Counted from the first letter of the stretch, positions 27,129 through 34,927 are shown. The stretch: 64,000 nucleotides of DNA from Flavobacteriaceae bacterium (GCA_947457255.1 CANGUZ010000001.1:1-64000); one strand, 5' to 3'. The notes: generated by a model from the sequence alone, not told the origin. Numbers and translations are program-made.

Positions 27129-27180
27129 CAAAAATATTGTTTTTATTTTAATTACGCAACTAATATTTAGTTGCGTAATT
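27129..27180 (-). promoter_or_regulatory. hicAB promoter/operator palindrome
   Basis: A perfect inverted repeat: AATTACGCAACTAA (27150-27163), three bases, then its complement (27167-27180). On the minus strand a TATTTTTG -7 box lies at 27136-27129, and a GTTG within the left arm is 20 bp upstream of it, so a repressor bound to the palindrome would cover the -33 region. The inferred start site falls at or beside the hicA ATG, implying a leaderless or very short-leader mRNA. Confidence 0.65.
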
Positions 27181-27219
27181 TATTATGGTTTTATTATCAA
27201 TTATCTGTTGGATATAATT

Positions 27220-27298
27220 ATTAATCCAAAATAAATCTCCTCACCACTTCAGCAACACCGTGATTATTATTTGAAGCTACAATTACATCTCCAAATTC
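27220..27298. repeat. Right copy of the 79-bp direct repeat (current HAD 3' end)
   Basis: Forms the last 25 codons and the stop of the HAD gene; partner copy at 26175-26253, 1,045 bp away. Confidence 0.92.
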
Positions 27299-28024
27299 TC
27301 TTAATTCAGCATCCGCATTTTCCACCCAAACGCCTAATCCTGCATATTGTATCATTGTCAAATCATTTCCGGCATTTCCAACAGCAATGATTTCGCTTTG
27401 ATGAATATTTAGTTTTTTAGCCAAAATTTGAATGGCAGCTCCTTTGTCAACTCCATTAGGAGCAGCTTCCAGAAAAAAGGGTTTCGACATGCAAACACTC
27501 AAATCGGGCATTGCAGTTTTTAGCAAAGGTTCAACACGTTTAAGAAAGCTAGGTTCTTCAAGTAACAAACATTTTACAGCAGAAGTAGTAACTGCATCTT
27601 TAAAACTTGGCACAATTACCAATTCCAAACCCGTAATTGTACTTTCGATATCAATATATTCTGAATTCCTTTCGCTGATGATTTTGCCATCTAAATAAGT
27701 GATGATGTGCGTATTGTTTTGCTGACTGAAATCGTAAATGGAATGAATTTGTTCTTTAGTTAAAGCGTGTTCAAAAAGTATTTTATCCTCTTTTAAGTCG
27801 GTAATCGTTGAACCATTAAAAGAAATCATAAAGGAACTATTGATATGACATTGCAATTCTCTAGCATATTCAATCATGGCTGATGTTGGCCTACCCGATG
27901 CTAAAACTACATAAACACCCATTTCCTGTGCTTTTAAAAGCATTTCCTTATTCTCATTTGAAATATTATGGTCATCGGTCAACAAAGTGTCGTCCATATC
28001 TACCACTAGCATTTTGTATTTCAT
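27221..28024 (-). CDS. Cof-type HAD-IIB hydrolase
   Basis: A 267-aa HAD-superfamily phosphatase of the Cof subfamily. Motif I is VVDMDDTLLTDD near the N-terminus, motif II is ASGRPTS, and motifs III/IV are the Lys in GVDKGAAI and the GNAGNDLTMIQYAGLGV block (family consensus GDxxNDxxM, here GNAGND). The IIB cap lies in the middle. Members dephosphorylate sugar phosphates, FMN or pyridoxal phosphate; the substrate is unknown. The start at 28024 (MKYKMLVVDMDD) is preferred to ATG 28036 because the family begins close to motif I. The last 25 codons are duplicated at 26.2 kb. Confidence 0.9.
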   Translation of the reverse strand: MKYKMLVVDMDDTLLTDDHNISNENKEMLLKAQEMGVYVVLASGRPTSAMIEYARELQCHINSSFMISFNGSTITDLKEDKILFEHALTKEQIHSIYDFSQQNNTHIITYLDGKIISERNSEYIDIESTITGLELVIVPSFKDAVTTSAVKCLLLEEPSFLKRVEPLLKTAMPDLSVCMSKPFFLEAAPNGVDKGAAIQILAKKLNIHQSEIIAVGNAGNDLTMIQYAGLGVWVENADAELREFGDVIVASNNNHGVAEVVRRFILD

Positions 28025-28054
28025 TCTGTTCACCACTTAAAATTGTATTCTAAC

Positions 28055-28270
28055 TTATATACTCATCCTAAACTCCTCAATAACTGGGTTCGCCTTCCCA
28101 AAATCGGTTTCTTGAATAAATAATTCAACTGCTTTTGTGTTAGTAATACTAGGTAAAACATTCGATTGATTGTTGTTTCTAATCACTATTTCTAAACCTA
28201 TTGATTCCAGTTTTTGTTGTAAGGCTTGCGCTAAAATTTCGCTTCCTGAAAACACTTTCATTAATCCCAT
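28055..28270 (-). CDS. DUF2007 family protein
   Basis: A 71-aa protein with the sequence MKVFSGSEILAQALQQKLESIGLEIVIRNN, typical of DUF2007 (a small PII-like ferredoxin fold found alone or fused to other domains). A second in-frame ATG three codons in could be the start. It sits 30 bp upstream of the HAD gene on the same strand, so the two may be cotranscribed. No function is established. Confidence 0.8.
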   Translation of the reverse strand: MGLMKVFSGSEILAQALQQKLESIGLEIVIRNNNQSNVLPSITNTKAVELFIQETDFGKANPVIEEFRMSI

Positions 28271-28344
28271 ACTATTATTGTTTAAAGTTTAAAATTGAAA
28301 AACTAATTAATCTAAGTTCTGTTACTATTGTATTTTGATTTTTT

Positions 28345-28478
28345 GCCACATAGAAACATAGATTTTAAAAATTGTTAAAAGAAGCTTCGCTATATTTATA
28401 GACAACAAAGAACTATGTTTTAAAATTTTTTTTCTGTAAAAGCTCTTGTTTTCTATATTTCTATGTAGTTAAGAAAGT
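28345..28478. repeat. Low-complexity intergenic word repeat (ACATAGAAACATAG type)
   Basis: CACATAGAAACATAGATTTT at the left is answered by TTTTCTATATTTCTATGTAG at the right, giving an imperfect dyad in the 228-bp gap between the DUF2007 and helicase-like genes. Nothing else was found in the gap. Confidence 0.6.
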
Positions 28479-28498
28479 AAAAAATCTAACTGATGTTA

Positions 28499-29143
28499 TT
28501 ACTCTTCGTCTTCTTCTATTTCTTCATCGTCATATTCCATGTCGAATAAAAAAGGTTCTACCAACATTTTTTCAGCCAAAACTTCTATACGCTCCGTAAG
28601 TTGCTCTGAAAAAATAATGCGTTGCGTTTTGACGATACTATTTGAAATTCGCATGATTTTAGTTTCGTGACGCTGCTTCAAAATAGGATCTGCATCATCA
28701 AGAATGAACATTTTTAATCGGTTTACATTGTACCCCGCTGTGGTAAACATTTCATTCAATTTGTTTGGAGTTCCAATTAAGACATCTATTCCAGTGGAAA
28801 TATAATTTTTATCGTATTCCATATCGCCTTTGTCATGAACGCCATAGACCCTCAAATTGGTTTCGCTTCCAAAATTTTCGAACAGCGTTTCCATTTCTAA
28901 CACCTTAGCTTTATTTTCTACAATAATCAAAGCACGAGGCGATTCTTCTCCTTCGGCAACTAATTGCTGAATAACATTGATAACAATTGTAGTTGATTTT
29001 CCGCTTCCTTTTGGCGAAATAATGATACAATCGGCTCCGCTTTTTAAAGTTGAAAATGTTTCCTGTTGCATATCATTGGCTTCGGTTAAACCCGTTTCAA
29101 TAAGTGCTTTTTGAAGATTTGAATTTATTTTCTTTAGTTTCAT
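28499..29143 (-). CDS. DEAD/DEAH-like helicase N-terminal domain protein (single RecA lobe)
   Basis: A 214-aa protein with only the first RecA-like lobe of a superfamily 2 helicase: Q-motif-like NDMQQETFSTLKSGADCI, Walker A SPKGSGKST, motif Ia-like RALIIVENKAKV, GTPNKL, and FILDDADPIL, where DDAD replaces the canonical DEAD. A SAT-like motif is altered to FSEQ. No second lobe follows, and the C-terminus becomes acidic (EYDDEEIEEDEE). Without lobe 2 it cannot be a conventional unwinding enzyme. Similar short proteins exist in other flavobacteria as I recall, so truncation is probably ancient rather than a pseudogene. Confidence 0.85.
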   Translation of the reverse strand: MKLKKINSNLQKALIETGLTEANDMQQETFSTLKSGADCIIISPKGSGKSTTIVINVIQQLVAEGEESPRALIIVENKAKVLEMETLFENFGSETNLRVYGVHDKGDMEYDKNYISTGIDVLIGTPNKLNEMFTTAGYNVNRLKMFILDDADPILKQRHETKIMRISNSIVKTQRIIFSEQLTERIEVLAEKMLVEPFLFDMEYDDEEIEEDEE

Positions 29144-29176
29144 TTTCTAATTTAGGATTTAGGATTTAGGATTTAA
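29144..29176. repeat. Low-complexity intergenic word repeat (GGATTTAGGATTTA type)
   Basis: Three overlapping TTTAGGATTTAGG-like units (about 29150-29176) just upstream of the helicase-like gene start, of the same type as at 1.6 kb. Confidence 0.6.
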
Positions 29177-29187
29177 AACCAATAAAA

Positions 29188-29337
29188 TTATATATTATCA
29201 CATTCACATTTTTCATAATCCCAACTTCCACTTTTATCTAAACAATTATCTATTTGAATAAATCGAAATAATTTAAAACCAAAAAATATAATTATTATCA
29301 ATAGTACAAAAAATAAAATTTTCCTCTTTCTCGTCAT
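29188..29337 (-). CDS. Small single-pass membrane protein (49 aa)
   Basis: ATG at 29337, stop at 29188-29190. The sequence is MTRKRK, then a hydrophobic stretch (about residues 7-24, ILFFVLLIIIIFFGFKLF), then a short tail with CLDKSGSWDYEKCECD. A positively charged N-terminus plus one membrane helix suggests an N-in orientation with the Cys-containing tail outside. CLDxxGxWxxxxxxC tails recur in small bacterial exported proteins, as I recall. Function unknown. It lies between two minus-strand genes, close to the response regulator start. Confidence 0.6.
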   Translation of the reverse strand: MTRKRKILFFVLLIIIIFFGFKLFRFIQIDNCLDKSGSWDYEKCECDNI

Positions 29338-29360
29338 TCTAAATTTTTATAAATTGATTA

Positions 29361-30524
29361 TTATTTACTAGCAAACAATTGCACATCATTTTCTGAAATT
29401 TCGTTACCACCCAAAATGATTAATCGTTCGACCACATTTCGCAATTCTCGTATATTTCCTGTCCAATCGTATTCTTGCAACAAAGTAATGGCTTGTTTAG
29501 AAAATGATTTAGGAACGATTCCTTGTTCTGTAGCAATTTTTTCGGTGAAATGTTCTATCAATAAAGGAATATCGTCTCTTCTGTCATTTAATGCTGGAAC
29601 TTTAATTAAAATCACGGCTAATCGATGGTACAAATCCTCACGGAATCGGCCTTCGGCTATTTCAACTTTTAAATCCTTATTGGTTGCAGCAACCACTCGA
29701 ACATCTACTTTTATATCTTTATCTGCTCCTACCCGAGTAATCATACTTTCTTGTAAAGCTCGCAAGACTTTGGCCTGTGCCGATAAACTCATATCACCTA
29801 TTTCATCGAGAAATATTGTTCCTTTGTCAGCCGCTTCAAATTTACCTGCTCGATCTCTAACCGCAGATGTAAAAGCGCCTTTCACGTGTCCGAATAATTC
29901 GCTTTCAATTAGTTCAGATGGAATTGCGGCACAATTCACCTCAATTAACGGATGATTCGCTCTTTCACTCTTTTCATGCAATTGATGGGCAACAAGTTCT
30001 TTTCCTGTTCCGTTTGGTCCAGTAATTAAAACTCTAGCTTCGGTTTTAGCTACTTTTTCAATCATTAGTTTAATGTGATTGATGGCTTCGCTTTCGCCAA
30101 TCATTTCGTAATTTTTACTGACTTTTTTCTTGAGAATTTTGTTCTCTACGACCAATTGTTTTTTGTCTAAAGCATTACGTACTGTATTCAATAACCGATT
30201 CAAATCTGGAGGTTTCGAAATGTAATCAAAAGCCCCTAGACGCATCGTTTGAATAGCCGTTTCCATATCGCCATGACCAGAAATCATCACCATTGGAATC
30301 TCAGGTTTAATTTTTTTAACGGCTTCAAGTAACTCCACTCCGTCCATTTTTGGCATTTTTATGTCGCACAAAACAAGGTCATAATCGTTGTTCTTGATTC
30401 TTTCTAAGCCCTGAATTCCGTCTTCTGCATCTTCAACAATATAGGTATCGCTTTCTTCCGAGAGTATTTTTGTTAATACCCTTCGGATAGCAGCTTCATC
30501 TTCTATGATTAGTATTCTACTCAT
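29361..30524 (-). CDS. Sigma-54-interacting response regulator (NtrC-like, no HTH)
   Basis: A 387-aa protein: receiver domain (about 1-120) with phosphoacceptor Asp54 in LVLCDIKMPKMDG and conserved Thr/Lys positions (MISGHG, YISKPP); AAA+ domain (about 140-370) with Walker A GPNGTGKE, Walker B GTIFLDEIGD, the sigma-54-contact loop GAFTSA where the consensus is GAFTGA, and the arginine-finger region VPALNDRRDDIPLL. It ends about residue 387 with ENDVQLFASK, without the usual Fis-type HTH. It may act on sigma-54 RNA polymerase without specific DNA binding, or through another protein; this is inferred. No cognate kinase is adjacent. Confidence 0.9.
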   Translation of the reverse strand: MSRILIIEDEAAIRRVLTKILSEESDTYIVEDAEDGIQGLERIKNNDYDLVLCDIKMPKMDGVELLEAVKKIKPEIPMVMISGHGDMETAIQTMRLGAFDYISKPPDLNRLLNTVRNALDKKQLVVENKILKKKVSKNYEMIGESEAINHIKLMIEKVAKTEARVLITGPNGTGKELVAHQLHEKSERANHPLIEVNCAAIPSELIESELFGHVKGAFTSAVRDRAGKFEAADKGTIFLDEIGDMSLSAQAKVLRALQESMITRVGADKDIKVDVRVVAATNKDLKVEIAEGRFREDLYHRLAVILIKVPALNDRRDDIPLLIEHFTEKIATEQGIVPKSFSKQAITLLQEYDWTGNIRELRNVVERLIILGGNEISENDVQLFASK

Positions 30525-30599
30525 TTATTGTTTATTCGTTTAACTGTTTATATGTTTAATCGGTTAACCAAAAAACCGATTATACAATTAACCAATCCA

Positions 30600-31907
30600 T
30601 TAATATTTAAGCCATCTATACAATTCTTTCCATGTTGGTTTTTTGCCATACATTAATATTCCGACTCTATATATTTTGGAGGCAAACCATACAACAAAAA
30701 AGAAGGTTCCAAAAAGCAATAGTATCGAAACAACTATTTGCCACAAAGGTACGCCAAACGGAATTCGCATCATCATAACAATTGGAGATGTTAAAGGAAT
30801 CATCGAAAATACGGTGGCAATTGTTCCGTGCGGATCATTCATCACCGTAAAAAATCCGATATAAACTCCCAAAATTAGTGGCATAATGATAGGCAAAAGA
30901 AACTGTTGCGAATCGGTTTCATTATCTACTGCTGCTCCAATTGAAGCATAAAACGAACTGTATAAAAAGTATCCTCCTATAAAATAAATGATGAATGAAA
31001 CTAAGATTGTCGCAATAGGAAGATTCCATAATTCGGAAATATACACCTGAACATTACTTCCCATAGCGCTTTGTGCAGTTTTCAATGCATCCTGAGTTTG
31101 CGCTCCAGAAGCCGCCCCGATCTGAACACCAAAAACAGAAGAAATGATAAACATAGCTGACATACCGAGAATTGCCCATATTAGAAACTGTAAAATTCCG
31201 GCTAAAGAAGTGCCAATTATTTTACCCATCATCAATTGGAATGGTTTTACAGATGAAATAATAACCTCGATAATTCGAGACGTTTTTTCTTCAATTACAC
31301 TTCTCATGACCATATTTCCGTAAATAATGATGAACATCATAATTAGATATCCAAAAGCACCTCCAATCCCGATTTTGATTTCGTTTAATCCTTTTAGAGC
31401 AGTTTCGCCAGACGATTTATTCAATTTTATAGAAACTTCGGCTTTGGCTTGATTAATTTTCAGCGTGTCAAGACCTTGCTTTTGGAAATTTTCAGCAGTT
31501 ATTTTTTTTGCAATAGTTTGCTCTAACCCTTCAATAAATAATACTCCTGGGCTGTCATTAGAAATATATTGAATGTTTTTTTGTAAAGAAACCGAATTGG
31601 TGTCATTTGGAATTACTAAAAGACCTTCGTAGCTATCATTCATGATGCTGTCTTTGAGTATTTTAGTGTCTAAAAGTGAAAGATCTAAATACCTGTACTC
31701 TTCGTCATTTTTAAATTCACGGACAAATTTACCTGTGGCATCATGAATTGCAATGGTTTTTAAATCAGCTTTCATAGAACTTAAATAACCGACGAAAACA
31801 GCAATTCCAACAAATAGTAACGGACTTAAAAAAGTCATTACTATGAATGATTTATTGCGAACTTTAGCAATAAATTCTCGTTTTATGATTAATAGTAGTT
31901 TAGACAT
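30600..31907 (-). CDS. ABC-2 type export permease (NatB-like)
   Basis: A 435-aa ABC-2 permease: an N-terminal membrane helix (residues 20-42), a large extracytoplasmic segment (about 45-175), then five to six membrane helices, including VIEEKTSRIIEVIISSVKPFQLMMGKIIGTSLAG, the conserved block of NatB-type exporters. The adjacent ATPase gene upstream (32005-32925) supplies the energy, and the two form one unit. Substrate unknown; NatAB in Bacillus exports Na+, but the sequence alone does not support that assignment here. Confidence 0.88.
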   Translation of the reverse strand: MSKLLLIIKREFIAKVRNKSFIVMTFLSPLLFVGIAVFVGYLSSMKADLKTIAIHDATGKFVREFKNDEEYRYLDLSLLDTKILKDSIMNDSYEGLLVIPNDTNSVSLQKNIQYISNDSPGVLFIEGLEQTIAKKITAENFQKQGLDTLKINQAKAEVSIKLNKSSGETALKGLNEIKIGIGGAFGYLIMMFIIIYGNMVMRSVIEEKTSRIIEVIISSVKPFQLMMGKIIGTSLAGILQFLIWAILGMSAMFIISSVFGVQIGAASGAQTQDALKTAQSAMGSNVQVYISELWNLPIATILVSFIIYFIGGYFLYSSFYASIGAAVDNETDSQQFLLPIIMPLILGVYIGFFTVMNDPHGTIATVFSMIPLTSPIVMMMRIPFGVPLWQIVVSILLLFGTFFFVVWFASKIYRVGILMYGKKPTWKELYRWLKY

Positions 31908-32003
31908 TTTAGATTTTTAGATTAGTAGACTTCTTGAAGTTAGACGATTTTAGGTTTTTAAGATTTTGAAAAATCTAAGTAGTCTAAAACGCTGACTTTC
32001 TAA
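31908..32003. repeat. Low-complexity intergenic word repeat (TTTAGATTAGTAGACTT type)
   Basis: TTTAGATTTTTAGATTAGTA-like words on the left are answered by ATCTAAGTAGTCTAAAACG and CTTTCTAATCTATTC on the right, an imperfect dyad between the permease and its ATPase gene. Confidence 0.55.
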
Positions 32004-32004
32004 T

Positions 32005-32925
32005 CTATTCTGTTACTGTTTTAATAAATATATCGTTTACACTTGGGATTTTTTCCATGAAATGAGTGACTTGTCCACGTTGAATTAAAGTATTCAATAA
32101 CTCATTTGGAGTAGCTGTTCCTAAATTGATTTCTAATTTTAATTCGTCGTTTAACGATTTGAAATTAGTTTGAGAAAGGGTAAATTTTTGTGATAAATCA
32201 TACATCAAACCTTCTATATTGTCAGTTAAGATTCCGACCTCATAGCTGTTGGTTCTAAATTGCTTTTTTACATCTGTTAATTTTCCTTCAATTAGTTTAT
32301 TCGATTTGTGAATCAATGCAATATGGTCACACATTTCTTCCACACTTTCCATTCTGTGTGTTGAAAAAATTACAGAAGTGCCTTTTTTGTTTAATTCAAT
32401 AATTTCATCTTTAATCAAATTAGCATTTACTGGGTCAAATCCAGAAAAAGGTTCGTCAAGAATAAGTAATTTAGGTTTGTGTAAAACTGTTACCACAAAC
32501 TGAATTTTTTGTGCCATTCCTTTAGAAAGTTCTTGGATTTTTTTATTCCACCAACCTTGAATTTCTAATCGATCAAACCAATAATCCAATTGTGTTTTAG
32601 CATCCTGTTTTGACAATCCTTTGAGTTGTGCTAAGTACAAACATTGCTCTCCTACTTTCATTGATTTATACAAACCTCGTTCTTCTGGCATGTATCCAAT
32701 ATATTGAACATCTTCGGGTTTTAGATTTTCTCCATCAAGTGTAATCGTTCCGCTATCAGGTAATGTAATTTGATTGATAATTCTAATAAGGGATGTTTTT
32801 CCTGCTCCATTAGGCCCTAATAGTCCGTAAATACTTCCTTTTGGAATTGTTAAAGAAACATTATTAAGCGCTGTATAATCTCCATATTGTTTGATGACAT
32901 TCTTAACTTCAAGTATATTACTCAT
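32005..32925 (-). CDS. ABC transporter ATP-binding protein (NatA-like)
   Basis: A 306-aa ATPase: Walker A LLGPNGAGKTS near residue 36, Q-loop GYMPEERGLY, signature ELSKGMAQKIQFV (SKGM instead of the usual SGGM/SGGQ), Walker B LILDEPFSGFDP and the switch His in STHRMESVEE. A C-terminal regulatory domain (about 225-306) follows. It partners the ABC-2 permease at 30600-31907, which lies downstream on the same strand. Confidence 0.92.
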   Translation of the reverse strand: MSNILEVKNVIKQYGDYTALNNVSLTIPKGSIYGLLGPNGAGKTSLIRIINQITLPDSGTITLDGENLKPEDVQYIGYMPEERGLYKSMKVGEQCLYLAQLKGLSKQDAKTQLDYWFDRLEIQGWWNKKIQELSKGMAQKIQFVVTVLHKPKLLILDEPFSGFDPVNANLIKDEIIELNKKGTSVIFSTHRMESVEEMCDHIALIHKSNKLIEGKLTDVKKQFRTNSYEVGILTDNIEGLMYDLSQKFTLSQTNFKSLNDELKLEINLGTATPNELLNTLIQRGQVTHFMEKIPSVNDIFIKTVTE

Positions 32926-32935
32926 AAATTTAATT

Positions 32936-33020
32936 AAATTTCAATATCAATTTCAATGGCAAATTTAAAATGCATTAGTACTTGAAATTGATTTTTGATA
33001 TTGAGATTGATATTGCTATT
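32936..33020. repeat. Low-complexity intergenic word repeat (TTTCAATATCAATTTCAATG type)
   Basis: TTTCAATATCAATTTCAATG (32939-32958) is answered by GAAATTGATTTTTGATATTG and GAGATTGATATTG (32983-33015). Same word family as the 22426-22590 island. Confidence 0.65.
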
Positions 33021-33070
33021 ACACTGCGTAAAAGTACATAAATTAGTAGTGAATTATATGAAATAGTTAC

Positions 33071-33112
33071 AAAAAACCCACCCTAATTTTTATACAAGGA
33101 TGGGAAAAAAAA
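33071..33112 (-). terminator. Intrinsic terminator of dnaJ
   Basis: CCCACCC (33077-33083) and GGATGGG (33098-33104) pair with one mismatch; on the minus strand a six-T run follows, 60 bp beyond the dnaJ stop. Confidence 0.7.
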
Positions 33113-33171
33113 TTGATTTTAAAAATTACTAGTTGCCTAGTAAAAACTCAAATATAACTATATCATTTAAA

Positions 33172-34284
33172 TTATGAGAACATATCTTTTACTTTCTCAA
33201 AAAATGACTTATCTGTTTTTTCTGGATGAGGAACAAAATTCTCATCAGAAAGATTGCTCTCAAAAAATTGTTTTTGATCTTTATTGAGTGTTTTTGGAGT
33301 CCAAACATTTACGTGAACTAACAAATCGCCATTACCATAACCGTTTATATTAGGAATTCCTTTTCCTTTTAATCGAAGGATTTTACCTGACTGAATGCCT
33401 TCCTCTAATTTAATTCTCACTTTGCCGTTTACCGCTTCGATGTCTTTTGAAATTCCTAGAACAGCTTCAGAGAAACTAATATATAAATCGTAATGTAAAT
33501 TTTCACCTTCACGTTTTAAAAACTCGTGTTCTAACTCTTCAATAGCGACTATCAAATCACCCGGAATACCGTTACCAGGAGCATCATTTCCTTTGTTGGA
33601 CACTTTAAGTTGCATCCCATCAACCACGCCGGCTGGAATTTTTATAGAAACGGTTTCTTCTTCCAAAAGCATTCCTTGAGAGTCAGCATTTGCTGGTTTT
33701 TTATCCAATATTTGTCCTGATCCACCACAAGTAGGACATGTTGATGCTGATTGCATACGACCTAAAATCGTATTTGTTACTCGCATTACTTGACCCTGTC
33801 CGTTACACGTAGAACATGTTTTATAGGAAACACCTTGCGCTTGAACTTTTCTTTTAACTTTTACTTTTTTCTCGACACCATTTGCAATTTCCTCTAATGT
33901 CAATTTCACTTTGATACGAAGATTACTTCCTTTCATTCGGCGTTGACCACCCCCGCCACCAAATCCTCCGCCGCCAAAAGCACCTCCAAATATATCTCCA
34001 AATTGACTGAAGATATCATCCATGTTCATACCGCCACCACTGTAACCTCCACCTCCACCATTCTCAAAGGCTTGGTGTCCGTACTGATCGTATTTGGCTT
34101 TCTTTTGAGGATCGCTTAAAATCTCGTAAGCTTCAGCTGCTGCTTTAAAACTTTCTTCGGCAGCTGCATTTCCGGGATTTTTGTCAGGATGAAATTCGAT
34201 AGCCTTTTTTCGGTAGGCTTTTTTAATTTCAGCTTCAGTAGCATTTTTAGTAATACCTAATATTTCGTAAAAATCTTTTTTCAT
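33172..34284 (-). CDS. dnaJ: Chaperone protein DnaJ
   Basis: A 370-aa Hsp40 co-chaperone of DnaK. The J-domain (1-70) contains the HPD motif in FHPDKNPGN; a Gly/Phe-rich stretch (about 75-112, GGGGGYSGGGMNMD and FGGAFGGGGFGGGGG) follows, and then a central zinc region with CSTCNGQG and CPTCGGSG. Only two CxxCxGxG motifs are present instead of four, so a single zinc site rather than the classical two. The C-terminal substrate-binding domains are complete (VSIKIPAGVVDGMQL, GDLLVHVNVWTP). It is downstream of grpE with a 50-bp gap and is likely cotranscribed from the grpE promoter. Confidence 0.96.
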   Translation of the reverse strand: MKKDFYEILGITKNATEAEIKKAYRKKAIEFHPDKNPGNAAAEESFKAAAEAYEILSDPQKKAKYDQYGHQAFENGGGGGYSGGGMNMDDIFSQFGDIFGGAFGGGGFGGGGGQRRMKGSNLRIKVKLTLEEIANGVEKKVKVKRKVQAQGVSYKTCSTCNGQGQVMRVTNTILGRMQSASTCPTCGGSGQILDKKPANADSQGMLLEEETVSIKIPAGVVDGMQLKVSNKGNDAPGNGIPGDLIVAIEELEHEFLKREGENLHYDLYISFSEAVLGISKDIEAVNGKVRIKLEEGIQSGKILRLKGKGIPNINGYGNGDLLVHVNVWTPKTLNKDQKQFFESNLSDENFVPHPEKTDKSFFEKVKDMFS

Positions 34285-34334
34285 GTTGTAAATTATAATG
34301 AGAACAGTCTAAAATTGCTCTAAAAATTGAACTG

Positions 34335-34913
34335 TTATTGTCCGATAACCACTTTTGGAAAACGGATGATTTTGTCGCCCAACTTATATCCTTTTTCTAA
34401 AACGTCTACAATTTTTCCTTTGAAATTAGGGGATGGCGCAGGAATTTGTGTAATAGCTTCAGCAAAATCGGCATTAAATATATCTCCAGCTTTTATTTCA
34501 ACCTCCTCTAATCCTTTAGAATTTAAGGTGTTCTTTAGTTTTTCATGAATAAGCTCTACACCTTTCAATAAAACGTCATCCTCCGATTTTTTGATTTCTG
34601 CTAAAGCTCTATCAAAATCATCCATTACAGGCAACATGGCTTGTAATACTTCTTGATTGGCAGTTTTAAATAAATCTAAGCGTTCTTTGGCAGTTCGTCT
34701 TTTATAATTTTCAAATTCGGCAAAAAGTCTCAAAAACTTGTCTTTTTCTTTAGCTAAATCTTGTGCTAACTGCTCTTCTAATGGCAATTCTTCAACTATA
34801 AGTTGTTCTCCATTGGCGTTCATTTCTAATGTAGCATCGTCTATTTCCTGATCTTGTTCTGTATTTTCAGTGGTCATTTTGCTTTTATTTTTGAATATAT
34901 TTTTGAATTTCAT
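34335..34913 (-). CDS. grpE: Nucleotide exchange factor GrpE
   Basis: A 192-aa GrpE, the nucleotide exchange factor of DnaK. The N-terminus (1-50) is charged, partly acidic and disordered. The long dimerising helix region (about 50-115) contains FLRLFAEFENYKRRTAKER, and the C-terminal beta domain shows FNADFAEAITQIPAPSPNFKGKIVDVLEKGYKLGDKIIRFPKVVIGQ, ending in VVIGQ. It is the first gene of a grpE-dnaJ pair with a good consensus promoter upstream. Confidence 0.97.
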   Translation of the reverse strand: MKFKNIFKNKSKMTTENTEQDQEIDDATLEMNANGEQLIVEELPLEEQLAQDLAKEKDKFLRLFAEFENYKRRTAKERLDLFKTANQEVLQAMLPVMDDFDRALAEIKKSEDDVLLKGVELIHEKLKNTLNSKGLEEVEIKAGDIFNADFAEAITQIPAPSPNFKGKIVDVLEKGYKLGDKIIRFPKVVIGQ

Positions 34914-34927
34914 TGTTTTCTGAATAA

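Noticed and set aside
29416..29955. 179-codon plus-strand frame antisense to the response regulator
   Set aside because: It mirrors the AAA+ domain codons of a well-supported minus-strand gene and has no protein family signature.
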